Source: Agroathelia rolfsii (lineage: Eukaryota > Basidiomycota > Agaricomycetes > Amylocorticiales > Amylocorticiaceae). Taken from it: a stretch of 64,000 nt of DNA. This document shows positions 1 to 10,333 of the stretch, in pieces. The translations under genes were made by a program, and so were the position numbers. Below the pieces are notes generated by a model. It was not told the origin of the DNA, did no database searches, and saw only the letters and a list, made by a program, of their open reading frames with translations. The number at the start of each line of letters is the position of its first letter. Within the stretch, counting starts at the first letter, position 1. The stretch spans positions 3,197,001-3,261,000 of the forward strand of contig JABRWF010000005.1 in NCBI GenBank assembly GCA_018343915.1. Reading direction: 5' to 3'.

Positions 1-839
1 CGTTGTCAGCAAAGTAACGATACCGTCCAAGTCCGATGGGCTGGTCTCCGCTATATTGGCCAGTTCTTCAACGGACTCGTCGTTCAAGGCAGCTACATGC
101 CCCCCGGTATCCTTCACACGCACTGTGGAATACGACGCAGAACGGGGTGCCATGGTCCAGTAAGTCCGACTTGGCAAATCCGATTCCTGAGTGTGGAGTT
201 TCCTCCCCAGTACCAAAATGACCCACTTTTGTCTCCCAGCGGCCTCTGCCAAGGTTGCCACACGTAGGGCCTGGCATCTGAGATCGGCTTCTGTGCGCCA
301 AGTGATGAGGGCGATATGTAGACGGACAATGCCCCCTCTGTATCCGGATGAGATGTAAAACCAGGAGTTTGTTTTGAGCGATTTGGTGATTAGATTGACA
401 CGTCGCATAATTGTAACGATGCCGAAGAGGGATGTGAATGAGTTGGCTACCTTCATCGAGGAGGAAAGACGAGCGCCTAGGCCTACAGCGCCCCAGAACG
501 CAACAATCTGAGAGGACCATGCCGCTGTAGACGAGACAATAACACCTTGGGCCTTCACCTTGGGTAATTGACTCATGAAGTAAGCCAGTATGGCGGGCCC
601 ACGTATGGAGGAGAGCCGGGTGTGGTATGCATGAAATGATGCACCATGATGGACATTGGACGTTTGTATCACATGACTAAGAACCAGTGTTATTCGAAAA
701 ATGAGTAAATAGATGGGAATATAACGCACTTGACTTGATTATTTGGGATGATTTGAGAATTGTCGTCCTGAACAATAATACCATCTCCGCCCTTCGTTAT
801 CTTGCTGGCCGGATCTGCTTGATCAAACTCGTGGGGCAT
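1..839 (-). CDS. Partial hypothetical protein, C-terminus off the left edge
   Basis: An open frame runs on the minus strand from 676 to base 1 without a stop. A 53-nt intron (729 to 677, GTGCGT donor, TTAG acceptor) joins it in frame to an upstream exon beginning at an ATG at 839. The joined product begins MPHEFDQADPASK and contains a moderately hydrophobic stretch (GPAILAYFMSQL, then VGLGARLSSSM). I do not recognise the family. The frame also stays open above 839 to about 881, where a TTTAG acceptor could join a further 5' exon, so the true start may lie upstream. The shorter open frames on both strands here are shadows of this gene. The intron size and the long frame support a real gene; function is unknown. 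Confidence 0.6.
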
Positions 840-881
840 GGCATGTAGGAGTTGGATGATCCAAGTATGGGGGAGAAGCAA

Positions 882-1525
882 GCTGGCTAAATCACAGCCG
901 CCGAAGCAAAAGCAATCTACACAGTCAAATGGCCTCTCCGCGATGAGGGGAGTTTAAGTAGGCAGGCCGATCAACAGCTCTGCCAAAAAGACACCGCACG
1001 GGTCAGGGCCATCACTAACACTTGCACTACGTCGACCGTGCCTTCCAAGCACGGCCATAATAGATCGTTGGTCATTCCAAGCTCATTCCGTCCAGTCAGC
1101 CAGGCAATTGATAGGATACTTAGACCGCCTCCGCCGAACAGCTTTCGTATTGTATTTGAGCAGGCTGGTGAGTGTCAGATCAGACCAATATCATATTAAG
1201 CTCGACGAGTTCATGAGCCAAGGTCGTATCTGTCAATCACGAAAACTCAGTGCATTGAGAGTGTCCATGTTCAGTCATATCCAGGGCGATCACGGTTAGC
1301 ATTCAGATGGATGCGAGGCAAGACCAAGTGCCAAATGCGTCAGTGTCGGCAACTTCTCGGCGATCCGTCTGAGATCAAAATAAAATCAGTCTCCGACTCA
1401 ACTCAAAAGAGAGCAAGCTAACTAGATGCCAAACAAGATACAAACAAACCCATTCGCGCATCGCCGTCGCTGTGCGCCGTAACGACCGACTCCTGCCGAC
1501 TGTCTCGCCGACCACTACCGCCGCC
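882..1525. other. Intergenic, probable divergent promoter region
   Basis: No coding frame with splice support is visible between the left-edge gene on the minus strand and RPL42 on the plus strand. The stretch probably carries both promoters. I see no clear TATA box and no repeat. Confidence 0.4.
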
Positions 1526-2169
1526 ATGGTCAACGTCCCCAAGTGTGTCTGAAGTCTATCTCTATGCTGCTGATATGATGTCTGATCCCGTCGATCGCTG
1601 CTTTCTAGAACTCGTCGCACTTGTTAGTACTTGATGACTAAACTTATGCTAGTTTTAATAGCTGTAATATAATATCTCATGACGGATTTCTACTCTAGAC
1701 TGCAAGGGCAAGACCTGCAAGAAGCACACGTATGCAGCTTTTTTACATGGATGATTGCTCTGGCCTCTAAAATCTCTGTAAAATAGGCCCCACAAGGTCA
1801 CACAATACAAGACCGGAAAGGCTTCTCTGTTCGCTCAGGGTAAGCGCCGTTACGACCGAAAACAATCCGGTTATGGTGGTCAAACAAAACCCGTCTTCCA
1901 CAAGAAGGTGCGCCTTGAAGGTTTCGACAATAGATAGACCTTGATCTGAATCATCATTGTAAATCAGGCCAAGACGACCAAGAAGGTCGTTCTGCGGTTA
2001 GAATGCACTGTGTGCAAGTACAAGATGCAGATGGCACTCAAGCGCTGCAAGCACTTTGAATTGGGTGGCGAGAAGAAGACCAAGGGTGCTGCTTTGCAAT
2101 TCGTATGTTTATTTTTCATATATATATTGATTATTCCGACGTTATCGCTAATGCATTCTTTTCTAGTAA
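1526..2169 (+). CDS. RPL42: 60S ribosomal protein eL42 (L44/L36a)
   Basis: Structural protein of the large ribosomal subunit, near the E site. Six coding exons (1526-1542, 1609-1622, 1699-1729, 1787-1907, 1968-2102, 2167-2169) join to 321 nt, giving 106 aa, the usual length for the family. The product begins [20 protein letters not shown] and ends KGAALQF. The four zinc-ribbon cysteines are visible in CKGKTC and CTVC. Exon 2 is only 14 nt, and the last exon is just the TAA stop after a GTATGT...CTAG intron. The start has a strong CCGCCATGG context. Residue 56 is proline, the form that in yeasts goes with cycloheximide sensitivity (established for this family). A dense run of small introns near the 5' end is common in fungal ribosomal protein genes. 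Confidence 0.95.
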
Positions 2170-2969
2170 TTGTACATCATTTTTCCTTCTCTATTGCATC
2201 CACTTATTACACCACTGTTATCTACGCTCGCATGATCCATGATATGCCATACCACCATGTCGCCCCGGAAACAGATCTGAGCGAGTGAACTTAGCACGAT
2301 GTGATTGCTCGAGGACGTATCTTTTGTGTAAATCATGGGCATTATAACTTGATAATTAATCGAGGTAACCTGAGCGTCAATATTTACTATATAGTAATGC
2401 CGGCCCACCCAACATGAATAATCCACTGCCAATATCTAGCCTAGATTGTGATCATATCCTCAATATATATCCCGTGCTTTGCCCTAATCGACTTGTCACT
2501 GTTCTAAAGACGCCGACCAATGAAATAGCCGCGTAGATGTGCTTACTTCTCGTTGGCTAAGAAGACATCTTGGTCCACGTGTCGGTGTATTTACTCCTTC
2601 ATTAATGGGGTGGTTAAGGCAGATGAAAGCAATGCCACTGAGTCCACCTGCACTCGAAGTGCCAATCTCCTATCAAACTCGCATCATTGAAGTCTCTCCT
2701 GTGATGTAATAATAACAATGGATCTGTACCTGTCATATCTGTGCACGTTCAAAATATTCAAATTGAGCTTCATGGTCCAAAATACGGCGGACGAAATCTA
2801 AATCACGCTCAAGAGTGGAGGTTGATACTGTTTACTCTCCCATGGACACCACAGGTGTATAAAGATCAGTCCGATTGTTTCATCGCATGACACTAGGTAC
2901 AGTCACATTCCTCAGAAAGCATACAAGTAAAATGACCAAGCATTGTATCCAAAAACAGGGGACTTGCAA
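2170..2969. other. Intergenic, no gene seen
   Basis: Lies between the 3' ends of RPL42 (plus) and the first HDQGW-family gene (minus). Short frames only, with no splice-supported extension. No repeat was recognised. Confidence 0.4.
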
Positions 2970-3971
2970 CTAAACTGCCCACGAAACAATAATACTGACG
3001 CTCTTGATATGGTTCATCCATCCTGGGTATCTTGCTCTAGCCCAGACAGCAATCGTGTCTCCGGTCTTCAATCGTTTTACTAGGTCACTTGTCGCGCCGT
3101 CTTTATCATCAAATTGTGGTCCGGAGCCATACCCGTCCAAATAGTGCCAGACGATGCAGTGCTGTTGGGTTTTACCGTCTGCTCTGCGGTTTCGGGCAAG
3201 ATGTGTGGCTTCCCCGGCGGAAGGCCATAGTGGCTGCTTGGTGGGATAGTCGGGGCAAGAGAAGAAGATGTTTTTTGAGGTTGGTTCGGATGCAGGCATT
3301 TCGATAGTGTGGTATGCATTGCGCCATTTAAACCCTTCGGATGGGATGGCGCCTTCTGATGCGATTGGGAGAAAAGATCCGTTGAGCTGTCGGACCATGG
3401 GATGCTCTATGTATGCGTCAAACCACGTATAGGAACCGTCATATGGTCCCCACCCAGGCTTATATTCACCGCCCCAGCCCTGATCATGGCTTTCGATATA
3501 GAATTCGACTTGACGGAATGAACTTTCGCCTCGTGGAGGAAGCCATGATGGCACTTGCTGAACAGCAGCGGCAGCAGAGCTGTAGAGCTGACAGCTATCG
3601 TCGGCGACGTCCTCATCCTGATATAAACCCAGGGGGGACGTGCGTAGAATCACAATATCCTCTCCGCTCCAAGTGAACCCTTTCACGTCTACAGGAATGG
3701 CCGACGCGAATGTTGCACTGGCCCAGTACGACGCATGATCCAAAACGATATCTACCAATTCTGTGGGAAGAGGGGTGCATTGAAGAAAGAGCCTTCGAAC
3801 TTGTATGATGTCTGATACACTGGGAATGTGACGATAGGTTTGATATTTGTCTTGGGATTCAGATGCAGAGAGCTTTCGCTTTCTGGGGGAAATGTTTCGG
3901 GAGAGATTGCGAGGCTTAGTGCTGAAAGGCCTAGACTTGAAGGGCATGGTGTATGTGTGGCTGGCTGGCAA
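2970..3971 (-). CDS. Uncharacterised HDQGW-family protein, copy A
   Basis: Single-exon gene of 333 aa. The N-terminus is basic. It is followed by an F-box-like stretch around residues 55-85 (VRRLFLQCTPLPTELVDIV). A central region carries IESHDQGWGGE and GPYDGSYTWFDA, then HLARNRRADGK, and the C-terminus has VWARARYPGW and ends in SWAV. I have seen similar C-terminal blocks in uncharacterised fungal proteins, but no activity is assigned to them. Two paralogues lie at 13670-14597 and 15046-16050. A TATA-like CTATAAA sits on the minus strand at about 4006-4012, 35-41 nt above the ATG. The conserved Trp/His/Asp-rich core could bind a ligand; that is speculation. The family relationship is certain; the function is unknown. 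Confidence 0.8.
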   Translation of the reverse strand: MPASHTYTMPFKSRPFSTKPRNLSRNISPRKRKLSASESQDKYQTYRHIPSVSDIIQVRRLFLQCTPLPTELVDIVLDHASYWASATFASAIPVDVKGFTWSGEDIVILRTSPLGLYQDEDVADDSCQLYSSAAAAVQQVPSWLPPRGESSFRQVEFYIESHDQGWGGEYKPGWGPYDGSYTWFDAYIEHPMVRQLNGSFLPIASEGAIPSEGFKWRNAYHTIEMPASEPTSKNIFFSCPDYPTKQPLWPSAGEATHLARNRRADGKTQQHCIVWHYLDGYGSGPQFDDKDGATSDLVKRLKTGDTIAVWARARYPGWMNHIKSVSIIVSWAV

Positions 3972-4005
3972 CTGGGAGAAAGCCTGAGGGATAAGGATCC
4001 ATCCA

Positions 4006-4016
4006 TTTATAGTGGC
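4006..4016 (-). promoter_or_regulatory. TATA-like box of copy A
   Basis: Minus-strand GCCACTATAAA lies 35-45 nt upstream of the copy A start codon. The same 11-mer (as TTTATAGTGGC on the plus strand) occurs at three other places in the window. Confidence 0.4.
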
Positions 4017-4343
4017 ATGGCTATCAGGTCCGAAAGGCCCATGCAGCCATTCTGGTGCATATTTTAATATCTAAGATGGGCGGCAATACAAGACACGAGT
4101 CATGATCACACGATGCAACCGTCCTTTTGAAAACGGAAATCGACCAGTACCGGTATCTGACTTCTGTGATGGCGCTTGAAGCTTGAGCTTGGGTTTAAGC
4201 TTGACGTCCAAGTCTGCCGTGCAGCATACTGCATTGTGCTGCCAGTGATGGTACACGCATCGCGTATACAAAATAATGTGTTTTCGAATGTCAGGCATTC
4301 CAAATCCATCAGAAAGTTAGCCTGAGTTTTCAAGCCCCTTATA

Positions 4344-4464
4344 CGCACTTTCCGGAAAATCACAACCGCAGCTGACGCTGCGGTCGAGAGAGAGTTGGTG
4401 GCTGTGGTCGATCCATGCCGGCTTTTCTGTTATTTGTTCGTGTTGTGATTTTCTGGAAAGTGCG
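4344..4464. repeat. 121-bp inverted-repeat (MITE-like) element
   Basis: The 23-bp ends at 4344-4366 and 4442-4464 are inverted copies with one mismatch (starting CGCACTTTCCGG). The interior holds a second perfect hairpin, CGCAGC-TGAC-GCTGCG, at 4367-4382. Outer flanks (CCTTATA / TTAAGGG) are also partly complementary, so no target duplication can be called. There is no coding capacity. It is probably a non-autonomous DNA transposon remnant. Confidence 0.6.
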
Positions 4465-5312
4465 TTAAGGGATGGCGAAACCAAATTCCGCAAAATCGCG
4501 GGACTTGGCAGATTTTTGTTGACGCGTCGTTAACTCGCAAGTCGCGTCTAGCGTATTGCGTCCTTTTACAATGTAGAATAGTCATAATCTGATTCTTTTC
4601 TCCTACTTGTTATTTGCATGCATCACGATTTAGCATGAATATAACTACTCATGGATATATGTCCCAAATTCCAGATATCTCCATGTATTCAACAGTGCGC
4701 TGCTTATCACCTATGAGTAATGTTTTTGACTCTGAAGTCAATAATCCGCCTGTTGTCAGCTGTATGTGCGGCCTCAAGCATGATCAGTCGCTTAAATAAT
4801 CCATCTAAGGTGCATTGGGGGGAGAGATGATGATAGCGATAATATCTGGCTGCACAAATGCCAATGCCTTGCCCTCTCCAGTCCCTGTGATCACAATACA
4901 ATTGTGTTCTTCAGGAGAGATTGAGTAGTATCAAGTTGCCAGGTGTAAGGCTCAAAATTTGTTCTTGCGAGGCATGCAAATTTCATTTGCTGTCAAATGT
5001 TGTTGGCATTCGACATCTTATCGAGCATTCAAGTTATTGTTGAGCACTCGAGATTTATTTCATTCATGATATTCACATTAAGAGCAGGTATTACAAGTTG
5101 AGAGGATATAATAAATTCTAGCAAGAGATTGATAAATGAGTAGAACAAGTGCTGGCTAAGGGTTATCAAGGAGCGATGGTCTAATAGAGAGCATTGACGA
5201 CGTCCTCAATGCAAGCTCGAGTTGACGACACGTCGTGTCAAGATTTTGTCAAGTCCCACGAATTTAGGGAATTTGGTTCCGTCATAGTCAAATTTCCTCA
5301 AGCCCCTATAGT

Positions 5313-5430
5313 CACGGCGGGGGGTTTCAAATGATATTCGCATTAAGAGATGAGAAATGAGCCATATGATTGGCTAAGACTCATTTGCCGATCGGCTAAG
5401 GGCAAATGTCATTTGGGATCCCCCGCTGTG
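5313..5430 (+). repeat. MITE family 1, copy 1 (118 bp)
   Basis: The ends are imperfect inverted repeats (CACGGCGGGGGG... / ...CCCCGCTGTG, both leading into an AAATGA/TCATTT block). The whole unit recurs at 9636-9754 with almost the same length and internal order, for example ATGATATTCGCATTAA and TTTGCCGATCGGCTAA. It is too short to encode anything. A dispersed non-autonomous element is the simplest reading. Confidence 0.7.
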
Positions 5431-5618
5431 AGTAGATTCGCCCCCAATCGACAACACATACAAGCAAAGATAAATCCGGACCGCATCGGTCCGCGGAATC
5501 TGCTATAGGGGCTTGTGTGTAGTTGGGTCAGACAAGGCACCCCAAAGAAGGCAAGTCAATTGCTTGATTTCGCGCTATGTAACTTGAATTCTCGCCACAA
5601 ACTTTACATCCCAGCAAA

Positions 5619-6080
5619 ATGCAGCGCTATTTGGATGTACTCCTTAGACGTTGGCATAGGATGCTTGGCCTTTCCTTGCAATCGCCACCATCATGGTACA
5701 GAGACCGTCTGCGAGAAGAACTCCGCGAACGGCGCACAGCTGGCACTTTTTTACAGAGACTCAGCGAGACCTCCGATGTCTACTTCTGCATCATTAGAGC
5801 TCGTTACGACGGGTACCCGTTACGAACCTTGCCTCCTTTCCGCGCCTCGCAACACTCCTTGGTCTATTCCTACATGCTAGCCAAGTACAGTCTAAGGTGG
5901 GGCTTTTACCGCGTCACCGCTGTTCTCAGCAGAGCAAAAAGCCATGATTCCATGCGCGAGGTCGTTAATCCAGCCAAAGACTCGAAACTTCACGAAGTTG
6001 CTGCGCGTCATGACATTGATCCAGAGAAGTTCAAGCGGGTCGGACGTAAACTGCGAAAGGTGTGGCCACTTCTTCCATAG
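5619..6080 (+). CDS. Small conserved basic protein, unknown function
   Basis: Single exon, 153 aa, beginning MQRYLDVLLRRWHRML. It has an arginine-rich helical segment around residues 25-45 (PSWYRDRLREELRERR) and a conserved-looking C-terminus (HDIDPEKFKRVGRKLR). The segment resembles LYR-type small mitochondrial proteins in size and in its Tyr-Arg-rich start, but the classic LYR tripeptide is absent, so that is only a suggestion. I recall similar unnamed proteins in Agaricomycetes; this is memory, not a search. The start was chosen at the first ATG of the frame (AAAATGC). No introns are needed. Confidence 0.6.
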   Translation: MQRYLDVLLRRWHRMLGLSLQSPPSWYRDRLREELRERRTAGTFLQRLSETSDVYFCIIRARYDGYPLRTLPPFRASQHSLVYSYMLAKYSLRWGFYRVTAVLSRAKSHDSMREVVNPAKDSKLHEVAARHDIDPEKFKRVGRKLRKVWPLLP

Positions 6081-6611
6081 ACAGGTGAGTTTGTGGTTTG
6101 AAATGAGGAGAAAGTGAGATTGACAAGCTTGTTATTCTGCGTATGGTCGTAAAACCAAGATCCAACACTCCAATTAGTATATGTCTCCATCTTTTCACCT
6201 TGTCTCTATTAATGCAGATAGCTACATATCTTAATCATCCACTAATATATTCCTTGTAGTACGCGGTCCCCTATTATAGCCACTTTCAGTAACTCATGCA
6301 GATATCCAATGAATGGCGGCCTCAATCCATCCCATTTGGGGGGTCAGATAGCATATGCACAAAGATCCTCTTAACAGTGTCCACGCATTTAGCGCTGAAT
6401 CAAGAAACCTATACAACACGTTCACGTGGCAGTAAAGTACCGGGAATGCTGACTCCGTTAGGGTTAGCGCTGATCTCAGCGAAAAATCGTGCTGCCAAAA
6501 TTGGCCCAGTGCTGATCGCTCTCTGATAGCTCTTCTCCCGTTTCCGCTTATATAGGGTTATCTATTTGTTTCTGCCGTACCCCCGAGATTTCATGTTTAC
6601 CATTTGCTAGC

Positions 6612-8663
6612 ATGGCTCACACTCGACTTGACGCAACAGCAGCTCACATTTCACCAACAGTCATTGGGCTCTACGGTCTATCCGGTTGTGGGAAGACTTT
6701 TCTTCTTGAGCAACTACAAATTCAGCTCGGAGAAGAAAAATTTGCGTACTATGAAGGCTCGATCATCCTTTCCTCACTCGTCCCTGGAGGGCTTTCTGCC
6801 TTCAAGCAGCTCAATGATCAGGAGCAAGACTCAATACGCGAACGTGCTATCCGCCAGATTGCACAGGAATGCTCTACCACGGGACGGATCGGAATTGTCA
6901 CCGGTCATTTCTCCTTTTGGGACAACAATACCGGTACCGCGAAGCCAGTTTGGACTGCTAGTGATGCAAAGACGTACACGCACATCCTCTATCTCGACGT
7001 ACCAGCCACGGTAGTGGCAACCCAGCGCCAGAACGACTCGGCGCGAGTACGACCTACCGTATCCGTGGACGATCTCGATGAGTGGCAGTCCACCGAGCGC
7101 GAACAGCTGCGCAAGGCCTGTCTTGAGAATGGGATTCTCTTCTCCGTCATACATCCTTCCAGAGTCTTGTCTCTACTCCGTGATATAGAACTTCATACGG
7201 AGGAATACAACCTTTCCCGTGCCGAACATCAGCTGGATACCATCCTCCGTGATCTTTCTGGCCTGAACTCAAACGCCGTGCTTGTACTTGACGGTGATAG
7301 GACGTTAATTCCTGAAGACACTGGGGCACTCTTTTTTGAGTTGCTCAATCGTAGCAGTCCGCAATCTATAAGCCAGGATCCGTTGAAGGATGTCTTTAAG
7401 AGTTCGTTGGGCTACTCGTACACCGCTTTCCGTCAGGCCGCCCTCGTCTACGAAGCTATCCACGAGCAAACATTCAACGACTATTGTCAGCAGGTTGCGG
7501 CTTCGGTGGCTGTATACCCGGAGATCGTGTCAATGCTAAAAAAAGCAAGTGGACGGGGAGTGGTGGCTGTGGTCGTCACATGCGGGCTGCGAGAGATTTG
7601 GGAGCATATTGTATACAAAACAGGGTGTTCCGAGACCGTCAAAGTCATCGGGGGTGGTCGTATTGAGGATGGTTTCGTCGTCACGGGTGAGGTAAAAAGG
7701 GCGTTGGTTGCGAGATTGCGAAATGTACATCACAAGTACGTGTGTGCATTTGGAGATAGTGTCCTCGACTTGCCGATGTTGAAGGAGGCGGACCGGGCTG
7801 TCGTGGTTGTTGGCGATGAGAAGAAGAGAAGTGTTCAAATGAATGAGGCATTATTGAACGCAGTCAACAACGAAAATCTCTTTGCATGCCAGGTTTTGCT
7901 GCCATCCACCGTATCCCCAAGATTGGATCTTGTACGACTTCCCTCTGTCGACATTACCTCCGAGTACTTCATTACTTCCCTCGTATCTCCCGTAGTGTTC
8001 GCAACAGATAACGCCGCCAAGATTCTCATGACGCCAATGCGGGATGCAACTATCAGCGGTCCAGCTTTGCGTGCAGCCCATACTGCAGTTGGTCGATACC
8101 TAGCTACCGCACTTCTTTCAGAGCGCATAGGATTGGAGACGTATTCCATTTCGCATGTCCAAGGTCATAAGACAGTTGGTTATCGGTTCCACAACGAGGG
8201 AGCGACGTTGATTGTGGCTCTTATGCGCGGTGGCGAGCCTATGGCTATGGGAGTCAACGAGGCCATGCCCCTTGCCATGTTGTGAGTCTATTACACCTTT
8301 ATTCCTATTGTGACTATCACTAACATCGGACCTCAAAGCATCCATGCAAAGGTTCCCAGTGATGTCAAGAGAGAGCACATCAAGGAAAAACAGCTTATAA
8401 TCCTTGTTGATTCGGTTATTAACACGGGAAAGTCCGTGGTAGACTTTGTGAGCCATATCCGCGAGCTAAATGGCACAGTTCGTATCCTGGTGGTAGCCGG
8501 CGTCGTTCAAGCAAAGGCGCTCTCCAGAACCAATTTAGCCCAAATTTTGACTGCAGATATCAACTTTGACTTGATTGCCCTCCGCCAGTCTGATAACAAG
8601 TTCACTGGTCGCGGAACGACCGATACGGGTAATCGTCTGTTTAATACAACGCAATTGGAGTAA
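6612..8663 (+). CDS. P-loop kinase / HAD phosphatase / uracil phosphoribosyltransferase fusion
   Basis: Two exons (6612-8281 and 8339-8663; donor GTGAGT, acceptor AAAG) give 664 aa. Three domains are visible. Residues about 15-200 are a P-loop kinase-like domain with Walker A GLSGCGKT at 22-29. Residues about 220-420 are a HAD hydrolase of phosphoserine-phosphatase type: LDGDRTL with Asp227/Asp229, a VVVTCG strand, and GDSVLDLPM near 381. Residues about 430-664 are a phosphoribosyltransferase of the UPRT type, with PMRDATISG, RGGEPMAMG and the PRPP loop DSVINTGKS at 581-589. UPRT makes UMP from uracil and PRPP. The HAD and kinase parts may act on nucleotides or related phosphates (inference). 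All key motifs look intact, and the single intron lies inside the UPRT domain. Confidence 0.85.
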
Positions 8664-10333
8664 GTGAAGGTATGTCGATGGAATTCTCTTCTTTTTAAAG
8701 TCCTCCTCACAATCGCTATCCCCGAATAAATAGTGATACTATACGCTCCTAGGAGAATTCGAATTTCCTTGTAAATCTCTTTTGGCCTTGAAATGCATTA
8801 GCCTGTTATAATCGAAGAGACTTGAAATTGAATCCCTCATTTACAAATCAAAGCAATCGGGCGATTAGCGTGGTGATTTCCGCTTAATGAGACGACTCGG
8901 AGTGAACATTGTGACTAAAAGTGATGGCTTGAGACAACTCCCACTTCACCTAGATGCGACCATGCAGATGTTAATAACAAGGTTAGCCTCGTATTTGATC
9001 CGACCTTCACTTGCGCTACTGTTGCGTAAGTTTGTCATGATACGGGCTTGGAGCTGCTGCTTATTCGCAATCTTTGTGACTATATCTTGACAAATGGCTC
9101 ATGAAATAGTATGTGTCATAGAAGATGCATCCCCGAGTTGCGTAGAGATAAAATCGTCGAGGTTGCAAGTAACTTCAGCTAAATACCAAACTGCTAAAAG
9201 GAGAGACAGGACCTTCCATCCTTAGCCTATTGCATCAATACACTACAGCTCTTCACTGGTCTAGTATAAGCTACATATCACACCATTAGTCCACTGTTAA
9301 GCAGGAATTCTTGACCCAAAAGATGAGAATTGGCAACACACTAGCCAAGCATGATGATAAGTGATGATATTTGGATGAAGAGACTCTAGGAGTCATAAAT
9401 CACGTAGAAGATTGAGGAGATACTAATCGGATGTACCTGCAGCTTTCTTCTTGATAGAGAAGTGACCCAGCAAGTTGCCATTCAGGACATGCTTTCAGAA
9501 GAAATGATTTGGACCGGGGTGCGCGGTAGTTACTAAGGATTACCAACCTGGCGTAAGAAATCTATTAGCCCCCATTCCGAGTTTGTATTCTTACCGAAAT
9601 ATGCTTGCAGATGCTAGAACACGCAGAAGAGCATACACAGGGGGGGGGGTTTCAAATGATATTCGCATTAACAGATGAAAAACAAGTCATCTGATTGGCT
9701 GAGACCCGTTTGCCGATCGGCTAAAGGCAATTATCATGTGAAATCCCCGCTGTGATTCCCATCTGAAGAATACCTCAAAATATCCATCGGTTATGGCACT
9801 GTCTGCGAAGCTGCTACCAACTCGACACAGACCGGTAGCATTATGATGCAACGTAAGATACATCATTCGGGAAATCCCGCTCCGAGAATTTCCCCACATA
9901 AGTACATATGTAGTTTACTAAGACTTGTTGGCACTAACTGCTGAGAGAAATCTCAGAAAACTTCGGGTTGGCTAATCCGCAGGCCTCAGGCCTTAGCGGT
10001 CCAATGAAGATGAATCTACTTTGGCCTCTGGCTACCCCCAACATCAGGGTTTTATACTATCCACAACTTGAATACATGAAGGATGCATGAAGGGCTTTGC
10101 AGTAGTTGTATTATCCAACTTGATCTAGAGCATCATACGCATAACGGTGCCGACCTGTTTGACTCAAGAAGACTCACTGAGCGCTTGCCACTGCGCCTGG
10201 ATACCCTCGATAATATTTAATTGACAACGTGACCAATGATGTAGGTGGTAGGGTCTTCAGCTGATACGAGAATTCCCGGCATATATATATCCCGTGAAGC
10301 ACCACTACAGGAGAATGTGTGAACCAACTACCC
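8664..10333. other. Long intergenic region with one MITE
   Basis: Apart from the MITE copy at 9636-9754, I find no splice-supported coding frame. The right end carries the P450 promoter, with an alternating TATATATA stretch at about 10281-10290, roughly 45-50 nt above the start codon. Confidence 0.4.
9636..9754 (+). repeat. MITE family 1, copy 2 (119 bp)
   Basis: Second copy of the element at 5313-5430, in the same orientation. The left end has a G10 run (CACAGGGGGGGGGG) and the right end CCCCGCTGTG. Most internal blocks are shared, with scattered substitutions. Confidence 0.7.

Noticed and set aside
68..520. 150-aa minus-strand frame
   Set aside because: A different minus-strand frame is open without a stop from 676 to the window edge and splices in frame to an upstream exon, so this one is a shadow.
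1375..1620. 81-aa minus-strand frame over the RPL42 start
   Set aside because: It overlaps the well-supported first exons of RPL42 and has no family likeness.
10319..10333. Start of the P450 at a GTG codon (10319)
   Set aside because: Nuclear genes rarely start at GTG; the ATG at 10334 in the same frame is followed directly by the membrane anchor.
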